A stretch of DNA of 64,000 nt from Clostridium aciditolerans (GCF_016316925.1 NZ_JAEEGB010000041.1:17247-81246); one strand, 5' to 3'. Positions 55,118-64,000 are shown, counted from the stretch's first letter. Notes: generated by a model not told the origin, from the letters alone. Numbers and translations: made by a program.

Positions 55118-56023
55118 TTATTTTGACCAAGATGTTGGGCGAGTCAGTGACATCGGTAATCTTGTATTGAAATCGCCCTTCGCCGTGTTGATCTGGGCCT
55201 GAGTAAGAAAAATACTATTTGTGAGATTTGCACCTCTGAGGTCAGCATCTCTCAAATCAGCTCCAATAAGATCAGCTCCACTTAAATCCACTCCTCTAAG
55301 GTTAGCAGCAATAAGATATTTTCCTCTTAAGTCTGCACCTCTTAGATTAGTTTTTCTAAGGTCTGCACCAATAAAGTCTAATTTTTTAGAGATAGTCTTT
55401 TGATGTTTTGAAGGAGTTTTATCTTCTCTGCGGGCTTTAGTTCTTACAAGCTCGCTTGTCTGTGAAATTAGTGAGTTAACTTTGTTTCTATGTGCTATCA
55501 AATCAAGTTCTATGAGAGAGCTAGCACTAAGATGAGTAAGACGTTCAGTCTCGCTGATCATGAAGCTAATCTCATTTTTGATATGAAGGTCTGTTTGTAG
55601 CGTAAATGCTTCAGTTAGATACCATAACATTTCATGAAGTTGTCTCATAATCAGGAATATCTCAAACATTTCCTTCGCTGATTCTGGTGCTTGTCGCCAG
55701 TCATGTCCACCATAGGTAATTTGAGCGACCTTTTGTCCTGCTCCAAAGCAGTCATAAGCAGTGCAGCCTTTAAGTCCTTTATTCCCAAGACTTTTGTGGA
55801 CAGAGCAGCGAAAATCCGATTGTAGCTTTATACAAGGCTTGCCAGCATCTTTGTCCTTTGGGAAGCCTTCTGAAGCCGAAAAGTACAGAGCAACACAGCA
55901 CAAGCCGAAACACTTTTCACAATCAATTCTAAGATTAGGTAGACTTGTACTCGGAAAAGATGCTGAATCTCTGTGATTTTCGGATAATTCTTTATCACCA
56001 TTATCACCATGTGTATATGTCAT
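55118..56023 (-). CDS. pentapeptide-repeat protein with Cys-rich N-terminal domain
   Basis: 301 residues from the ATG at 56023, six bases after GAGGTGA. The N-terminal domain (about 25-110) carries a cysteine-rich pattern, CEKCFGLCC, then CIKL, DFRCSVH and GCTAYDCFGAGQ, which probably binds a metal or Fe-S cluster. A helical middle (about 110-215) follows, then pentapeptide repeats A(D/N)LR(G/D) over about 220-275, which form a right-handed beta helix. The family is common in soil and gut bacteria and unassigned in function. Antibiotic-type gyrase mimicry, known for other pentapeptide proteins, is not implied by this architecture. Confidence 0.88.
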   Translation of the reverse strand: MTYTHGDNGDKELSENHRDSASFPSTSLPNLRIDCEKCFGLCCVALYFSASEGFPKDKDAGKPCIKLQSDFRCSVHKSLGNKGLKGCTAYDCFGAGQKVAQITYGGHDWRQAPESAKEMFEIFLIMRQLHEMLWYLTEAFTLQTDLHIKNEISFMISETERLTHLSASSLIELDLIAHRNKVNSLISQTSELVRTKARREDKTPSKHQKTISKKLDFIGADLRKTNLRGADLRGKYLIAANLRGVDLSGADLIGADLRDADLRGANLTNSIFLTQAQINTAKGDFNTRLPMSLTRPTSWSK

Positions 56024-56448
56024 ATTCATTCACCTCATAATTAGAAAATATAAATAATTTTTACTTTAAAATTATATCATAGATGCCATATTATTCAACT
56101 GCTAAAGAATACTTATGCCGTAATTTAATTATATAACTCCTTTATTTGTATAAACAAAAATTATATAATTAAAATATTGGTATAAAGTGTAAATTTATTT
56201 TGGTGAGATGTGGTTAAGCAAAGTTATTAGCTAAATTTAATTAGGTCGGAATATTCTTATTATGTTCAGCAACTTTAAAATAGCGATAATTATACAATAG
56301 CAATCTAATACGAATTAACATGTTTTATTGATGATAAGTCAATATAGAATTGAAAAAGAATATATGAATGAGAGGGGATGGAGATTCGTGTCATTAAAAA
56401 CTGGTCGATTCTATGAATGTGCAAAAGTTGAAATAGATAGGAAGAGAT
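56024..56448. other. intergenic region between divergent genes
   Basis: About 425 bases without a supported gene. An AT-rich dyad (aattatata...tatataatt, about 56127-56170) may be a regulatory site or hairpin. Confidence 0.45.
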
Positions 56449-56833
56449 ATGACGCCTGATGATGTTATTGAGCTGCCTAAAAATGAAAGCATCGCCGATT
56501 ATGAAAGTTTAAAGTCATTATTGATATCACGTAGAAGTGTAAGAGATTTTAAGGAACAAAAGATTCAACGTGAAATTATAGATAAGATATTAGAAGTAGC
56601 ATCAACCGCTCCCAATGGTCTTGGAAGTTCTGATGTTGAAGTTATGGTATTAGACGATAAAGAAAAGGTTGACGAATTTACTTTAGACTTAATTAATGTA
56701 TTGAAAAAGAATAAAAGAAAAATATGGGATACCTTTAAAAAACAAAAGCGGAATAATGGTTATATTCGGTCATCCTAATATTAAATATAGTTTTGCATTA
56801 AAAAGGACATTTGCAAACATAACATTTCATTAG
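56449..56833 (+). pseudogene. decayed nitroreductase gene
   Basis: The frame from ATG 56449 starts MTPDDVIELPKN and continues with SRRSVRDFKEQKI and EVASTAPNGLGSSDVEVMVL, the FMN-binding N-terminal part of a nitroreductase. It then stops at 56776 after only 109 codons. In the next frame the expected C-terminal end can be read: VIFGHPNIKYSFALKRTF, then ANITFH and a stop at 56831. About 70-100 internal residues are missing and the frame is shifted. MTPDDV is normally preceded by a ferredoxin-like domain, which is also absent. The gene is inactivated. Confidence 0.8.
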
Positions 56834-56936
56834 TAATTTTATTCAATATTATGTGTTAGACCACTAACAATATTAGAATTATATAAAACCTAATTCGCAA
56901 TCTTCTTATAATATTAAATTGTAAAGGTGGATTTAT

Positions 56937-57416
56937 ATGAATATCAAGAATAAAGATTCATTTGTGTTACCAATAATTATTATGCTGTTAAATTTAATTG
57001 AATTATTTTTGCTTATTTATATTAACAATGTAATTTACTCAGGAGTAATAAGATACAGCATATGCTTTGGCAATTTTTTTGTACTGATATTTTTTTCAAT
57101 ATCAAAAATAAACAAAAAATCTAAGGAAAATAGCATCGCTTACCTAATTATAACTTTATTATTAATAATTATTATTCCAGTTTTACTCTGGTATAATAAA
57201 CCTGCATACACATATAATCAAGCAATAGAAAAAATAAAAAGTCAAAAATCTATTATTGTTATACCTACTGATTATAAATCTCTTCAAATGATTAATAGCC
57301 CCAATATATTCATTAACAGAATATATTTAATTAGAGTTAAAGAGGCTGGTGAAGTAAAAACTTATGGATTCAATCCAATTAATGGCAGTTACTATCTTTC
57401 TGAAAATATTAATTAA
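56937..57416 (+). CDS. hypothetical membrane protein
   Basis: 159 residues with three hydrophobic segments (about 10-32, 38-58, 66-86). A C-terminal extracellular-looking domain of about 70 residues follows, ending in YGFNPINGSYYLSENIN, which resembles short PepSY-like 'xxNPxtGxyy' ends. No family is assigned with confidence. The start ATG has AAAGGTGGATTTAT. It stands alone between the nitroreductase relic and the racemase gene. Confidence 0.7.
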   Translation: MNIKNKDSFVLPIIIMLLNLIELFLLIYINNVIYSGVIRYSICFGNFFVLIFFSISKINKKSKENSIAYLIITLLLIIIIPVLLWYNKPAYTYNQAIEKIKSQKSIIVIPTDYKSLQMINSPNIFINRIYLIRVKEAGEVKTYGFNPINGSYYLSENIN

Positions 57417-57503
57417 TATAATGTTTATTAAAAAAGCATAAAAAACAACAATTTTAGTGTTGTATAGTTAAATAAATTTACATTTTAAAAGGAGATAACT
57501 TAA

Positions 57504-58202
57504 ATGAGTGAAAAATTAATTGGAATCTTAGCTGGAATGGGCCCAAGGTCAACAGCACCATTTGTTGATTTGGTCGTTGATGAATGTCAAATTCAATATG
57601 GAGCAAAATACGATGATGAGTTTCCTAAAATGATGATATATTCTTTACCTACCCCATTTTACATTGACCGTCCAATAGATCATGAGCTTATGAGAAAAAC
57701 TATAATTGAAGGATTACAAAAGCTTGAATCAATCGGCGTGAGTTTTATTGCAATGCCATGTAATTCAGCACATATATATTTTAAAGAATTGAAAGAATCA
57801 ATTAATGTTCCTTTATTAAATATTGTAGAGGAGACTGTTAAAAAATTGCCTGTAGTTTCACAAAAGGTAACTCTATTTTCAACAAGCTCAACATTTGAAT
57901 CTACAATTTATCAAAAAGGTATAATAAATAGTGGTCATGAATTTATTTTTAAAGACGAATGGCAAGTAAAATTAAATAATCTTATTCAAAATATAAAAAT
58001 AGATAAAGAAAATACACAGAATGTGGATATTTGGAATGAACTTATTGAAGATGTAAAAAAGGAATCTATTGAAAATATAGTAATAGCTTGTACTGATTTA
58101 AATGTAGTATTAGAAAAAGCACCTCCTTTAATTAATATTATTGACTCATCAAAATGCTTAGCTAACGCAGTTGTCAGTAAATATTTAGAATTGGACAAAT
58201 AG
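57504..58202 (+). CDS. aspartate/glutamate racemase family protein
   Basis: 232 residues, two-domain Asp/Glu racemase fold. The start is typical (IGILAGMGPRSTAPFVDLV). The two catalytic cysteines are Cys86 in MPCNSAH and Cys196 in VIACTDLN. The second motif reads CTDL where aspartate racemases usually have CTEL, a conservative change. It probably interconverts L- and D-aspartate or a related amino acid. The ATG lies behind AAAAGGAGATAACTTAA. Single gene. Confidence 0.9.
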   Translation: MSEKLIGILAGMGPRSTAPFVDLVVDECQIQYGAKYDDEFPKMMIYSLPTPFYIDRPIDHELMRKTIIEGLQKLESIGVSFIAMPCNSAHIYFKELKESINVPLLNIVEETVKKLPVVSQKVTLFSTSSTFESTIYQKGIINSGHEFIFKDEWQVKLNNLIQNIKIDKENTQNVDIWNELIEDVKKESIENIVIACTDLNVVLEKAPPLINIIDSSKCLANAVVSKYLELDK

Positions 58203-58432
58203 AGTAATAGGAAGTTGCCTATATTATAAAATAGAAAGGAAGTGAGTATTTTAACGGCTTTAATGATTATAATATTCTTGCCCGCTAAAGATAGTTTATG
58301 GAACCAAAGTTATATATAGCAAGAATAATTTCCAGGGAAATACAAAATTATATCTCAGAATTTATAGGTTATAGCACTCAAGGTAAGTGCCTAAAAATTC
58401 AGTTAATGAGTTAAAGTAGAATTATTGGTAGG

Positions 58433-58476
58433 TAGGGGAAGTAAGTATACCAAGGTAATTTACTTCCCTATTTTAC
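58433..58476. terminator. bidirectional terminator between convergent genes
   Basis: Stem taggggaagtaa(g) / ttacttccccta-like (ttacttcccta), then ttttacat. It lies between the racemase gene and the MntP-like gene. Confidence 0.8.
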
Positions 58477-58492
58477 ATAAATAATTTTGAAA

Positions 58493-59044
58493 CTAAGCAA
58501 AAATGTCCACCAAAGCAATTGCTATAAACATTAAACCACCTATTAGATCTGCTTTTTCCTTTAGTATAAGTCCAAGTTTTCTGCCGATGAGTATTCCAGT
58601 AAAAGCTGTAATAAAGAAGGTTATTGCTAGTATTACTAATACTTCTACAATGTTAACTTGGAAAAGACCAAAACTTACTCCGGCAGCAAGTTCATCAAAA
58701 CTGACCAGCAGTGCCAGAATGGGGAAAAACTTATGGTCTAACTCTTTAGATTCATAATTCGCTTCTTTTCTTTCTTTAATATATTGAAAAATCATTCTTA
58801 CTCCAATAAATAGTAATAGCCCAATAGCAAATAGGCTGCTATATTCTGCTATATATCCTTTAAATTTTGAGCCTAAAAACCATCCCAAAGCGGCTACAGT
58901 TGTTTGCACAACACAAAAGTAGATACCTATATAAAAAGCGCTTTTCAATTTTTGCTTCTTTGTTAAAATCCCACCAGTAAAAGAAAGTGTAAAACCATCA
59001 ATTGATAGACCAAGTGCTGCGAGGAATATTACAAAAATACTCAT
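58493..59044 (-). CDS. MntP/YtaF-like membrane protein
   Basis: 183 residues, six helices, from the ATG at 59044 behind GGAGGGGAAATTT; an in-frame GTG five codons earlier overlaps the site. The duplicated signature LGLSIDGFTLSFTGG (N-terminal half) and LVSFDELAAGVSFGL (C-terminal half) carries the Asp residues of the MntP/YtaF/cadmium-resistance-like superfamily. Export of Mn2+ is the usual prediction, with sporulation protein YtaF the alternative in spore-formers. No yybP-ykoY manganese riboswitch is visible upstream, which weakens the Mn2+ assignment. Confidence 0.85.
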   Translation of the reverse strand: MSIFVIFLAALGLSIDGFTLSFTGGILTKKQKLKSAFYIGIYFCVVQTTVAALGWFLGSKFKGYIAEYSSLFAIGLLLFIGVRMIFQYIKERKEANYESKELDHKFFPILALLVSFDELAAGVSFGLFQVNIVEVLVILAITFFITAFTGILIGRKLGLILKEKADLIGGLMFIAIALVDIFA

Positions 59045-59379
59045 AAATTTCCCCTCCACTCATTTATTAATCTTGAGTAAATCTCTTATTAAAAATTTGT
59101 CCTAAAGTCTAATTTATACTATTGAGAAAGGTTAGAAGATGTTACAATATATGATGAGAAACCTTGAACAGCTAAGGAATAAACTGGATTATAAGTAATA
59201 ACTCTAAAAAATATAATCTATTAATCATACAGACTTTTGAAGGTGTAAAAAGTAGTATTTCTCTGTTTTTTTACTAGTGTGAAAATAATATATTTTCACG
59301 CAAAGAGTTCCGCTAAGTTTATATTTATGGTAGGATATACTAGATGTGTTTTTACAACCTAGGGGGGGATTCAAAATTG
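59045..59379. other. intergenic region between divergent genes
   Basis: No gene. A small dyad gtgaaaataatatattttca then c (59279-59299) lies upstream of the kinase gene and could be an operator or hairpin. Confidence 0.45.
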
Positions 59380-61617
59380 ATGTTAAGTGATACTATAAGT
59401 CTCAATTCAAGAAGCTTTATGAAACCTTTAATAACAAAATTCTTAACAATTTTAATTTTATCCTTTTTTACTGCAATCTTTATACATAATACAGTAGTAA
59501 AATATCTAAATGTATATTATACGGTTTTAGAGTTAACATGCGTATTTATAGCTTTATCAATATTCATATCTGTATGGTACTTATATAGCCGCAACTCAGT
59601 GAGCTATAATGTACTAGGCTTTGGATTTTTAGCAGTTGCTATTTTTGATGTTTTACACATTGTTTACTATTTAAATCCAGCTTATAATCTAAACTTCGAT
59701 ATTTCTTTGAAATTCTCGATATTGGGTAGAGCTGCCGAATCTATAGTCTTATTTTTGTCCATAGAATTAGTTCGAATAAAATTAAAAAAATGGATGAGTC
59801 TCTTTATTACCTTAAGTATAGTTTTAGGTGTATCCTACTTTGTAGCTCTTTATAATGATTATTTGCCTATACTACTAACTAATAACGGAGTTGCACCTAT
59901 AAAAGTAATACTAGAGTGTGGAATTATATGTATGTATATAATGAGCTTATATGAGATAAAAGATAAGTTATGTTATGAAGGCGTAATAACATATAAGTAT
60001 ATTTTTATATCGCTGCTTATAAGTGTTTCTACTGAAATTTGTTTTACCCTATACACCACAGTGAATTCAATTTCATGGATTATTGGGCACATATTGAAAG
60101 TTTCATCTTACTATTTCCTTTTTAAGGGTATTTTTATCAGCACAATACTTTATCCCTATGAACGACTGGAAACAGAGCATAAAAATTTAGAGAAAACAAC
60201 TAAAGAGTTAAAGTATACTAGTGAGACTTTAAAAGATTTACTTGACGCACTTCCAATAGCGGTAAAGGAATATGATCTCAATGGAAAAGTAAGATATGTT
60301 AATAAAAGATTTGAAGGATTATTTGCCTGTAACAGAGATGAATTATACGGGCTTACAGAGGAAGAGTTTTCAAAGAAGTTTCCAAGTAAATTACTTGAGC
60401 ATAGAAAAGACACAAAAAATATTGTCAGAACCTATAAAAACCTAAAGGGTGACAATATTAAGCTTTCAATAAATTCTAAAAGAGTTAGAAATGGTGTATT
60501 GGTATTTTTTAGTGAAACAAAGAAGGAGCAGGAACTTGAAAATTTACATATACAAACGGAAACAATACTTAAATCTATAGACAACTGTATATTAATGCTT
60601 GATAAAAATGGAAAGGTTGTTCTTTGTAATAAAGCCTTAGAGGAAGCACTGGAAACAAGCAGAGAAGATATTATTGACATGAATATAGATAAATTAAAGC
60701 AATTGGTAAAAGTTAATGTTATAGAACCTTCCGACTTGATATTAAAAGATAACACAAAAAAGCAGTTTTATCAGATATCAATATGTTCTTTCAAAGGTAA
60801 TAAAAAAGATATGTTGGTTGATTTAACTGCCATTAGAAATGTGGACAGAGATATAATTGGAAGCATAGGCATAGGCACCGATATAACGGAATTTAAAAAG
60901 GAGCAGCAAAAACTAATACAGCAGGAAAAGCTGGCGTTGCTTGGGCAAATGGGTGCGGAGATAGTCCACGAAACTAGAAATTTTCTTACAACAATTAAAG
61001 GTAGGAGTCAATTAATAAGTGCTGTGACACAAAAACAGGATGTTAAGAAACATGCTTTAAAGATAAATGAAGAAGTTGATGAAGTGAACAGAATTATTAG
61101 CGAATTCTTATTTCTATCAAAACCAAGAGAAACCGAGCTGATGGAAGTTTCTATGATTGACATATTTCAATCCATAAAAAGTATGGTTAAGTCATCCTCC
61201 CTTGTAAAAGGCATTGATGTTGATTTTCAGTTATCAAAAGAAGAGCGTTATGTCATGTGTGATGAGGCAGAATTAAAGCAGGTTATATTAAATATCTGTA
61301 AAAATGCTGTAGATGCAATGATTGATAAAACCAATGCAAAACTCAAAGTTGAAACTGGTTTTAATGAATCAGCAAAGGAAATGTTTATAAGAATAACGGA
61401 TAACGGGGTAGGCATATCGGAAGAAAATTTAAAGAAAATAGGTACGCCGTTTTTTACGACTAAAAGAAATGGTACTGGCTTAGGATTGAATGTCTGCTAT
61501 AAAATAATAAAGGAGCATAAGGGAAAAATAGAAGTAGAAAGTATTTTAGGAAAAGGGACAACTTTTTCTATTATACTGCCTTGCATAGAAGATATAGATG
61601 ATGAGGAATTCATATAA
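59380..61617 (+). CDS. sensor histidine kinase (MASE3-PAS-HisKA)
   Basis: 745 residues. A MASE3-type membrane region (about 10-270, eight or so helices, includes FGFLAVAIFDVLHIVYYLNP) is followed by two PAS domains (about 290-390 and 400-520), HisKA with the phosphoacceptor in MGAEIVHETRNFLTTIKG, and an HATPase domain (ILNICKNAVDAM, ITDNGVGI, GTGLGLNVCYKII). No response regulator is next to it, so it is an orphan. Orphan PAS-containing kinases of this kind often feed the sporulation phosphorelay or Spo0A directly in clostridia. The start is ATG 59380 (TTG at 59377 is possible) after AGGGGGGGATT. About 260 bases follow before the tRNA. Confidence 0.9.
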   Translation: MLSDTISLNSRSFMKPLITKFLTILILSFFTAIFIHNTVVKYLNVYYTVLELTCVFIALSIFISVWYLYSRNSVSYNVLGFGFLAVAIFDVLHIVYYLNPAYNLNFDISLKFSILGRAAESIVLFLSIELVRIKLKKWMSLFITLSIVLGVSYFVALYNDYLPILLTNNGVAPIKVILECGIICMYIMSLYEIKDKLCYEGVITYKYIFISLLISVSTEICFTLYTTVNSISWIIGHILKVSSYYFLFKGIFISTILYPYERLETEHKNLEKTTKELKYTSETLKDLLDALPIAVKEYDLNGKVRYVNKRFEGLFACNRDELYGLTEEEFSKKFPSKLLEHRKDTKNIVRTYKNLKGDNIKLSINSKRVRNGVLVFFSETKKEQELENLHIQTETILKSIDNCILMLDKNGKVVLCNKALEEALETSREDIIDMNIDKLKQLVKVNVIEPSDLILKDNTKKQFYQISICSFKGNKKDMLVDLTAIRNVDRDIIGSIGIGTDITEFKKEQQKLIQQEKLALLGQMGAEIVHETRNFLTTIKGRSQLISAVTQKQDVKKHALKINEEVDEVNRIISEFLFLSKPRETELMEVSMIDIFQSIKSMVKSSSLVKGIDVDFQLSKEERYVMCDEAELKQVILNICKNAVDAMIDKTNAKLKVETGFNESAKEMFIRITDNGVGISEENLKKIGTPFFTTKRNGTGLGLNVCYKIIKEHKGKIEVESILGKGTTFSIILPCIEDIDDEEFI

Positions 61618-61873
61618 AGTTCTCCAAGACTTTTCATTTAGGATGTTAAAGGAACTAAGGTAGGTCTTCTGAAATTAATGGATAAAACTAAGTCGAGTGT
61701 ATATTATATTAAATAATGAGCATACTAGAGAATAGATAATCATTACTATGTATCTTTGAAGTGAACATATAGTTAGTTGCTTTTCTATATCGATGTTCAT
61801 GATAAGATAATACATGTCGCTTGAAGGAGCAGCAAACACAAAACAAGAAATTGTTCAATACAATATATAACAT

Positions 61874-61949
<76 letters not shown>

Positions 61950-62194
61950 AAAAGTATTGATAACAAATTATATGAAGCTCCACTGCTTAGCTTCATAGTT
62001 TGAAAAGAAATTCAGTAAAGCTTCAAGAACTATTCCAAAATGGATATAGAAGGTACTGAAAATGCTTATAAGAGAATTGTGAAGTTCATTTTATGAATAG
62101 AATTTAGAAATTCAGATGACTGCTTAATAAAAATTTGGCAGTCATTTATATTTTTATGTAATTAACTTATGAAGGTCACAATGGACGTAAAAAG

Positions 62195-62232
62195 AACAAA
62201 ACAAAAAACACTTAGGTAAAACCTAGTGTTTT
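62195..62232 (-). terminator. rho-independent terminator of RNase P RNA
   Basis: On the minus strand, stem aaaacactaggt / acctaagtgtttt is followed by tttgttttgttc. Confidence 0.9.
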
Positions 62233-62238
62233 CAATAT

Positions 62239-62577
62239 GCGACCAAGTCTATAAGCCGAGTTCTGTATTTGACAATCATCTATCTAGGCCTACTGTTACC
62301 AGTAGGCTCAAGCGATACTAACGAGAAGTGGAACGGGCCGCCCCTTGATACTTCTCAATCTTGCTCCAGGTGGGGTTTACATAGCCGCAAAGTCACCAAT
62401 GCGCTGGTGAGCTCTTACCTCACCTTTCCACCCTTACCGAAACAAAGCTTCGGCGGTATATCTCTGTTGCACTTTCCTTCAGGTCACCCTGACTGGGGGT
62501 TACCCAGCACCCTGCCCAATGGAGCTCGGACTTTCCTCTCCTGTGTTTTCACAGCAGCGATTGTCTGACTTACTCGC
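62239..62577 (-). ncRNA. rnpB: RNase P RNA
   Basis: Read on the minus strand, the universal blocks are present: gaggaaagtccgagctcc near the 5' side, cagggtgctgggtaac, cgccgaagctttgtttcggt with gtaagggtggaaaggtg, and the 3' end acagaactcggcttatag. Ends are placed at the outer pairing strand gcgagtaagtc / gacttggtcgc, about 339 bases. It is the catalytic RNA that removes tRNA 5' leaders. It is convergent with the tRNA-fMet gene and followed by a strong terminator. Confidence 0.96.
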
Positions 62578-62782
62578 AGATATTATAATATCACAGTATA
62601 AATAAAATTACAAACAGTGTTTAGTACCAAGATTAGATAATACTAGCTATATTGCTATTTATCTAAAATAACAATATAGCAGATTACAACTTATTTATAC
62701 TCACTATGTTGAAGTGTTGCATTAGTTATTATAAAATGGGGATTAATAAGTATGAATTTAAATTAGGGAAGAGGGTAATTGT

Positions 62783-63541
62783 ATGGATAAAGCTAAGTTA
62801 CAAAGAGAGTGGTTGAAATCTAATTTTAATTTACTTAATAATATTGAAACAGATCAAAAACAAAAACTGCCACAACCACCACTTCAAAAGTTTGTAGAAG
62901 AAGATGCAGAAATAATTGTGCTTCCAGAAGTAAATAAGGATGTAATAACCAAAATGAATATTTTCGATTGTTTAATGGATAGGAAAAGTAATAGAATTTA
63001 TACTGAAGAAAGTCTATCCTTAGAAGAACTTTCATTTTTATTGTGGAGTACTCAGGGGGTAAAAAAGGTTGTTGGAAAAGTAAATTTTGCAACCTTTAGA
63101 ACAGTGCCTTCAGGTGGAGCAAGACATCCCTTTGAAACCTATTTAGTGATAAATAGAGTAGAAGGACTAAGAAAAGGAGTATATCGCTATTTATCTTTAG
63201 ATCATAAACTTGTCTTTATGTTTGATAAAAATAATATGGAAGAGGAAGTAAAAGAAGCTGTTTCAGGACAAAATTTCATTGCTAGTAGTGCAGTTATATT
63301 TGTTTGGAGCTGTATCCCTTACAGAAGCGAATGGAGATATGATATATCTGCTCATAAGACCATTCTTCAAGATTCAGGACATCTTTGTCAAAACCTGTAT
63401 CTGGCATGTGAAGCTATAAGCTGTGGAACTTGTGCAATAGGAGATTATAACCAAGATATAATTGATAAGTTTTTGATGCTTGACGGAAAAGATGAATTTG
63501 TTATTTATGCTGCACCAGTAGGAAAGGTTAAAACTGAATGA
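62783..63541 (+). CDS. SagB/ThcOx-type nitroreductase family protein
   Basis: 252 residues, FMN-dependent dehydrogenase of the SagB subfamily. ITKMNIFDCLMDRKSNRIY and LSLEELSFLLWSTQGVKK open the domain, RTVPSGGARHPFETYLVIN is the family signature, and AISCGTCAIGDYNQDIIDKF is near the end. Some SagB proteins oxidise azolines in thiazole/oxazole-modified peptides. No cyclodehydratase or precursor peptide gene is present here, so a stand-alone redox role is more likely. The ATG follows GGGAAGAGGGTAATTGT. Single gene with a terminator downstream. Confidence 0.9.
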   Translation: MDKAKLQREWLKSNFNLLNNIETDQKQKLPQPPLQKFVEEDAEIIVLPEVNKDVITKMNIFDCLMDRKSNRIYTEESLSLEELSFLLWSTQGVKKVVGKVNFATFRTVPSGGARHPFETYLVINRVEGLRKGVYRYLSLDHKLVFMFDKNNMEEEVKEAVSGQNFIASSAVIFVWSCIPYRSEWRYDISAHKTILQDSGHLCQNLYLACEAISCGTCAIGDYNQDIIDKFLMLDGKDEFVIYAAPVGKVKTE

Positions 63542-63652
63542 TGTTTGGTACAATACAGAAATACTTAGTTAATGGCCTTACAAGTGGTGCTGTAAAAGGG
63601 TAAATAAAGCTTATGTATTTTATAAGCAGATAGAAGTTTATTATGTTAAATA

Positions 63653-63690
63653 AAAGCTATGATCAGAAAAAAATGGTCATAGCTTTCATA
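63653..63690 (+). terminator. hairpin terminator downstream of the SagB-type gene
   Basis: Stem aaagctatgatca / tggtcatagcttt; a modest T content follows. Confidence 0.65.
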
Positions 63691-63805
63691 TTCTTTAGGA
63701 AAGCAAAGGTCCTGTGGATAATTTATATAGCTTTGCTGTTTTAAGCCTCATAGTAATGCTATAATGTATTATAAAATTATTAAGATGGTTTACTATTATG
63801 TCAAA

Positions 63806-64000
63806 GTTTATCCGATCGCTACCATTGCTAACACCCCCATCTTTGTAGGAAACTCCTTATCCTATTGTCGAAGGAGTAAGCGATTCGCACTAAATCAGCA
63901 CTCTGTGTAAGCGATCATCTCAAAAACAGCACTCTGTGTAAGTGATCATCTCAAAATCATAGATTTTGGATGCCTGCTTAAGATTTAGGCTCTCTGCTTA
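63806..64000. repeat. composite repeat at right edge, with 31-bp tandem repeat
   Basis: It starts with the end-module gtttatccgatcgctacc (also at 45687 and, reversed, at 42911). A block follows (about 63846-63888, ggaaactcctt ... aaggagtaagcgattcgca) that matches in reverse the core of palindromic element B (32753-32803). Two near-identical 31-bp direct repeats come next (63896-63926 and 63927-63957). The last bases (aaaatcatagatttt, taagatttaggctctctgct) also match element B in reverse (32727-32755). The element continues beyond the window. Confidence 0.7.

Noticed and set aside
55221-55403. Frame on the plus strand with repeats of RSAPLKS type
   Set aside because: Antisense image of the pentapeptide repeats of the minus-strand gene.
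59045-59379. Possible yybP-ykoY manganese riboswitch for the MntP-like gene
   Set aside because: No conserved aptamer blocks were found on the minus strand upstream of the start.
62269-62568. 99-codon frame on the plus strand
   Set aside because: It lies wholly within the RNase P RNA gene, antisense to it.
63896-63957. Two 31-bp direct repeats as a possible CRISPR
   Set aside because: The units are contiguous with no spacers and no cas genes are present; this is a tandem repeat.

Overview
The window is low-GC DNA with strong GGAGG ribosome binding sites, frequent TTG/GTG starts, rho-independent terminators, Firmicute families (BceRSAB-like, SwrC-like RND, DUF4250, CD3324, DUF5412, YtaF/MntP-like) and a Gram-positive complement of lipoproteins. 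It reads as a Clostridium or close relative chromosome. I see no prophage, CRISPR array or intact insertion sequence. Species cannot be fixed from the sequence alone.

Layout. 1-4212 (minus): a peptide-antibiotic detoxification module, bceR-bceS-bceA-bceB, with the permease running off the left edge. 4.7-10.2 kb: a cold-shock protein, a CPA1 Na+/H+ antiporter with a duplicated cytoplasmic tail, DUF4250, and a MarR-MFS drug-efflux pair. 10.4-11.5 kb: a membrane-anchored GH18 hydrolase. 11.7-19.3 kb: a class II aldolase, then a sugar-type ABC importer (binding protein, double ATPase, permease) in one run with methylthioribose kinase and methylthioribose-1-phosphate isomerase. Together they look like uptake and breakdown of 5-methylthioribose or 5-deoxyribose to DHAP plus an aldehyde. 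19.5-29.3 kb: a NarL-type two-component system followed by an FtsX-type ABC transporter with two permeases, a small membrane protein, an RND pump and its adaptor. An erythromycin-esterase-like lipoprotein follows.

31.2-36.5 kb: kynureninase with an Lrp/AsnC regulator upstream, a MacB-like ABC exporter, and a divergent DUF4418 membrane protein. 36.8-45.6 kb: two lipoproteins, a nitroreductase-like protein, pirin, gene remnants, a long Xaa-Pro aminopeptidase, a DMT transporter, a CD3324-family regulator and a glycolipid glycosyltransferase. 45.9-53.6 kb: an MFS transporter, small proteins, a class A penicillin-binding protein, GalU, a zinc ribbon, a VOC protein and an AhpD-like protein. 53.7-59 kb: a second Lrp regulator, a guanidine-I riboswitch controlling a Gdx-type SMR exporter, a Cys-rich pentapeptide-repeat protein, a decayed nitroreductase, an Asp/Glu racemase and a MntP-like protein. 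59.4-63.5 kb: a MASE3-PAS histidine kinase, initiator tRNA-fMet, RNase P RNA (minus strand) and a SagB-type nitroreductase.

The intergenic DNA carries several dispersed palindromic repeat families. The most striking is a long inverted-repeat element with conserved arms and a replaceable core (copies at 8078-8310 and 32644-33000, and an arm-only version at 38351-38413). A block of its larger core recurs in reverse orientation at the right edge of the window beside a 31-bp tandem repeat. The most informative coding system is the proposed methylthioribose/5-deoxyribose importer plus DHAP-shunt cluster.
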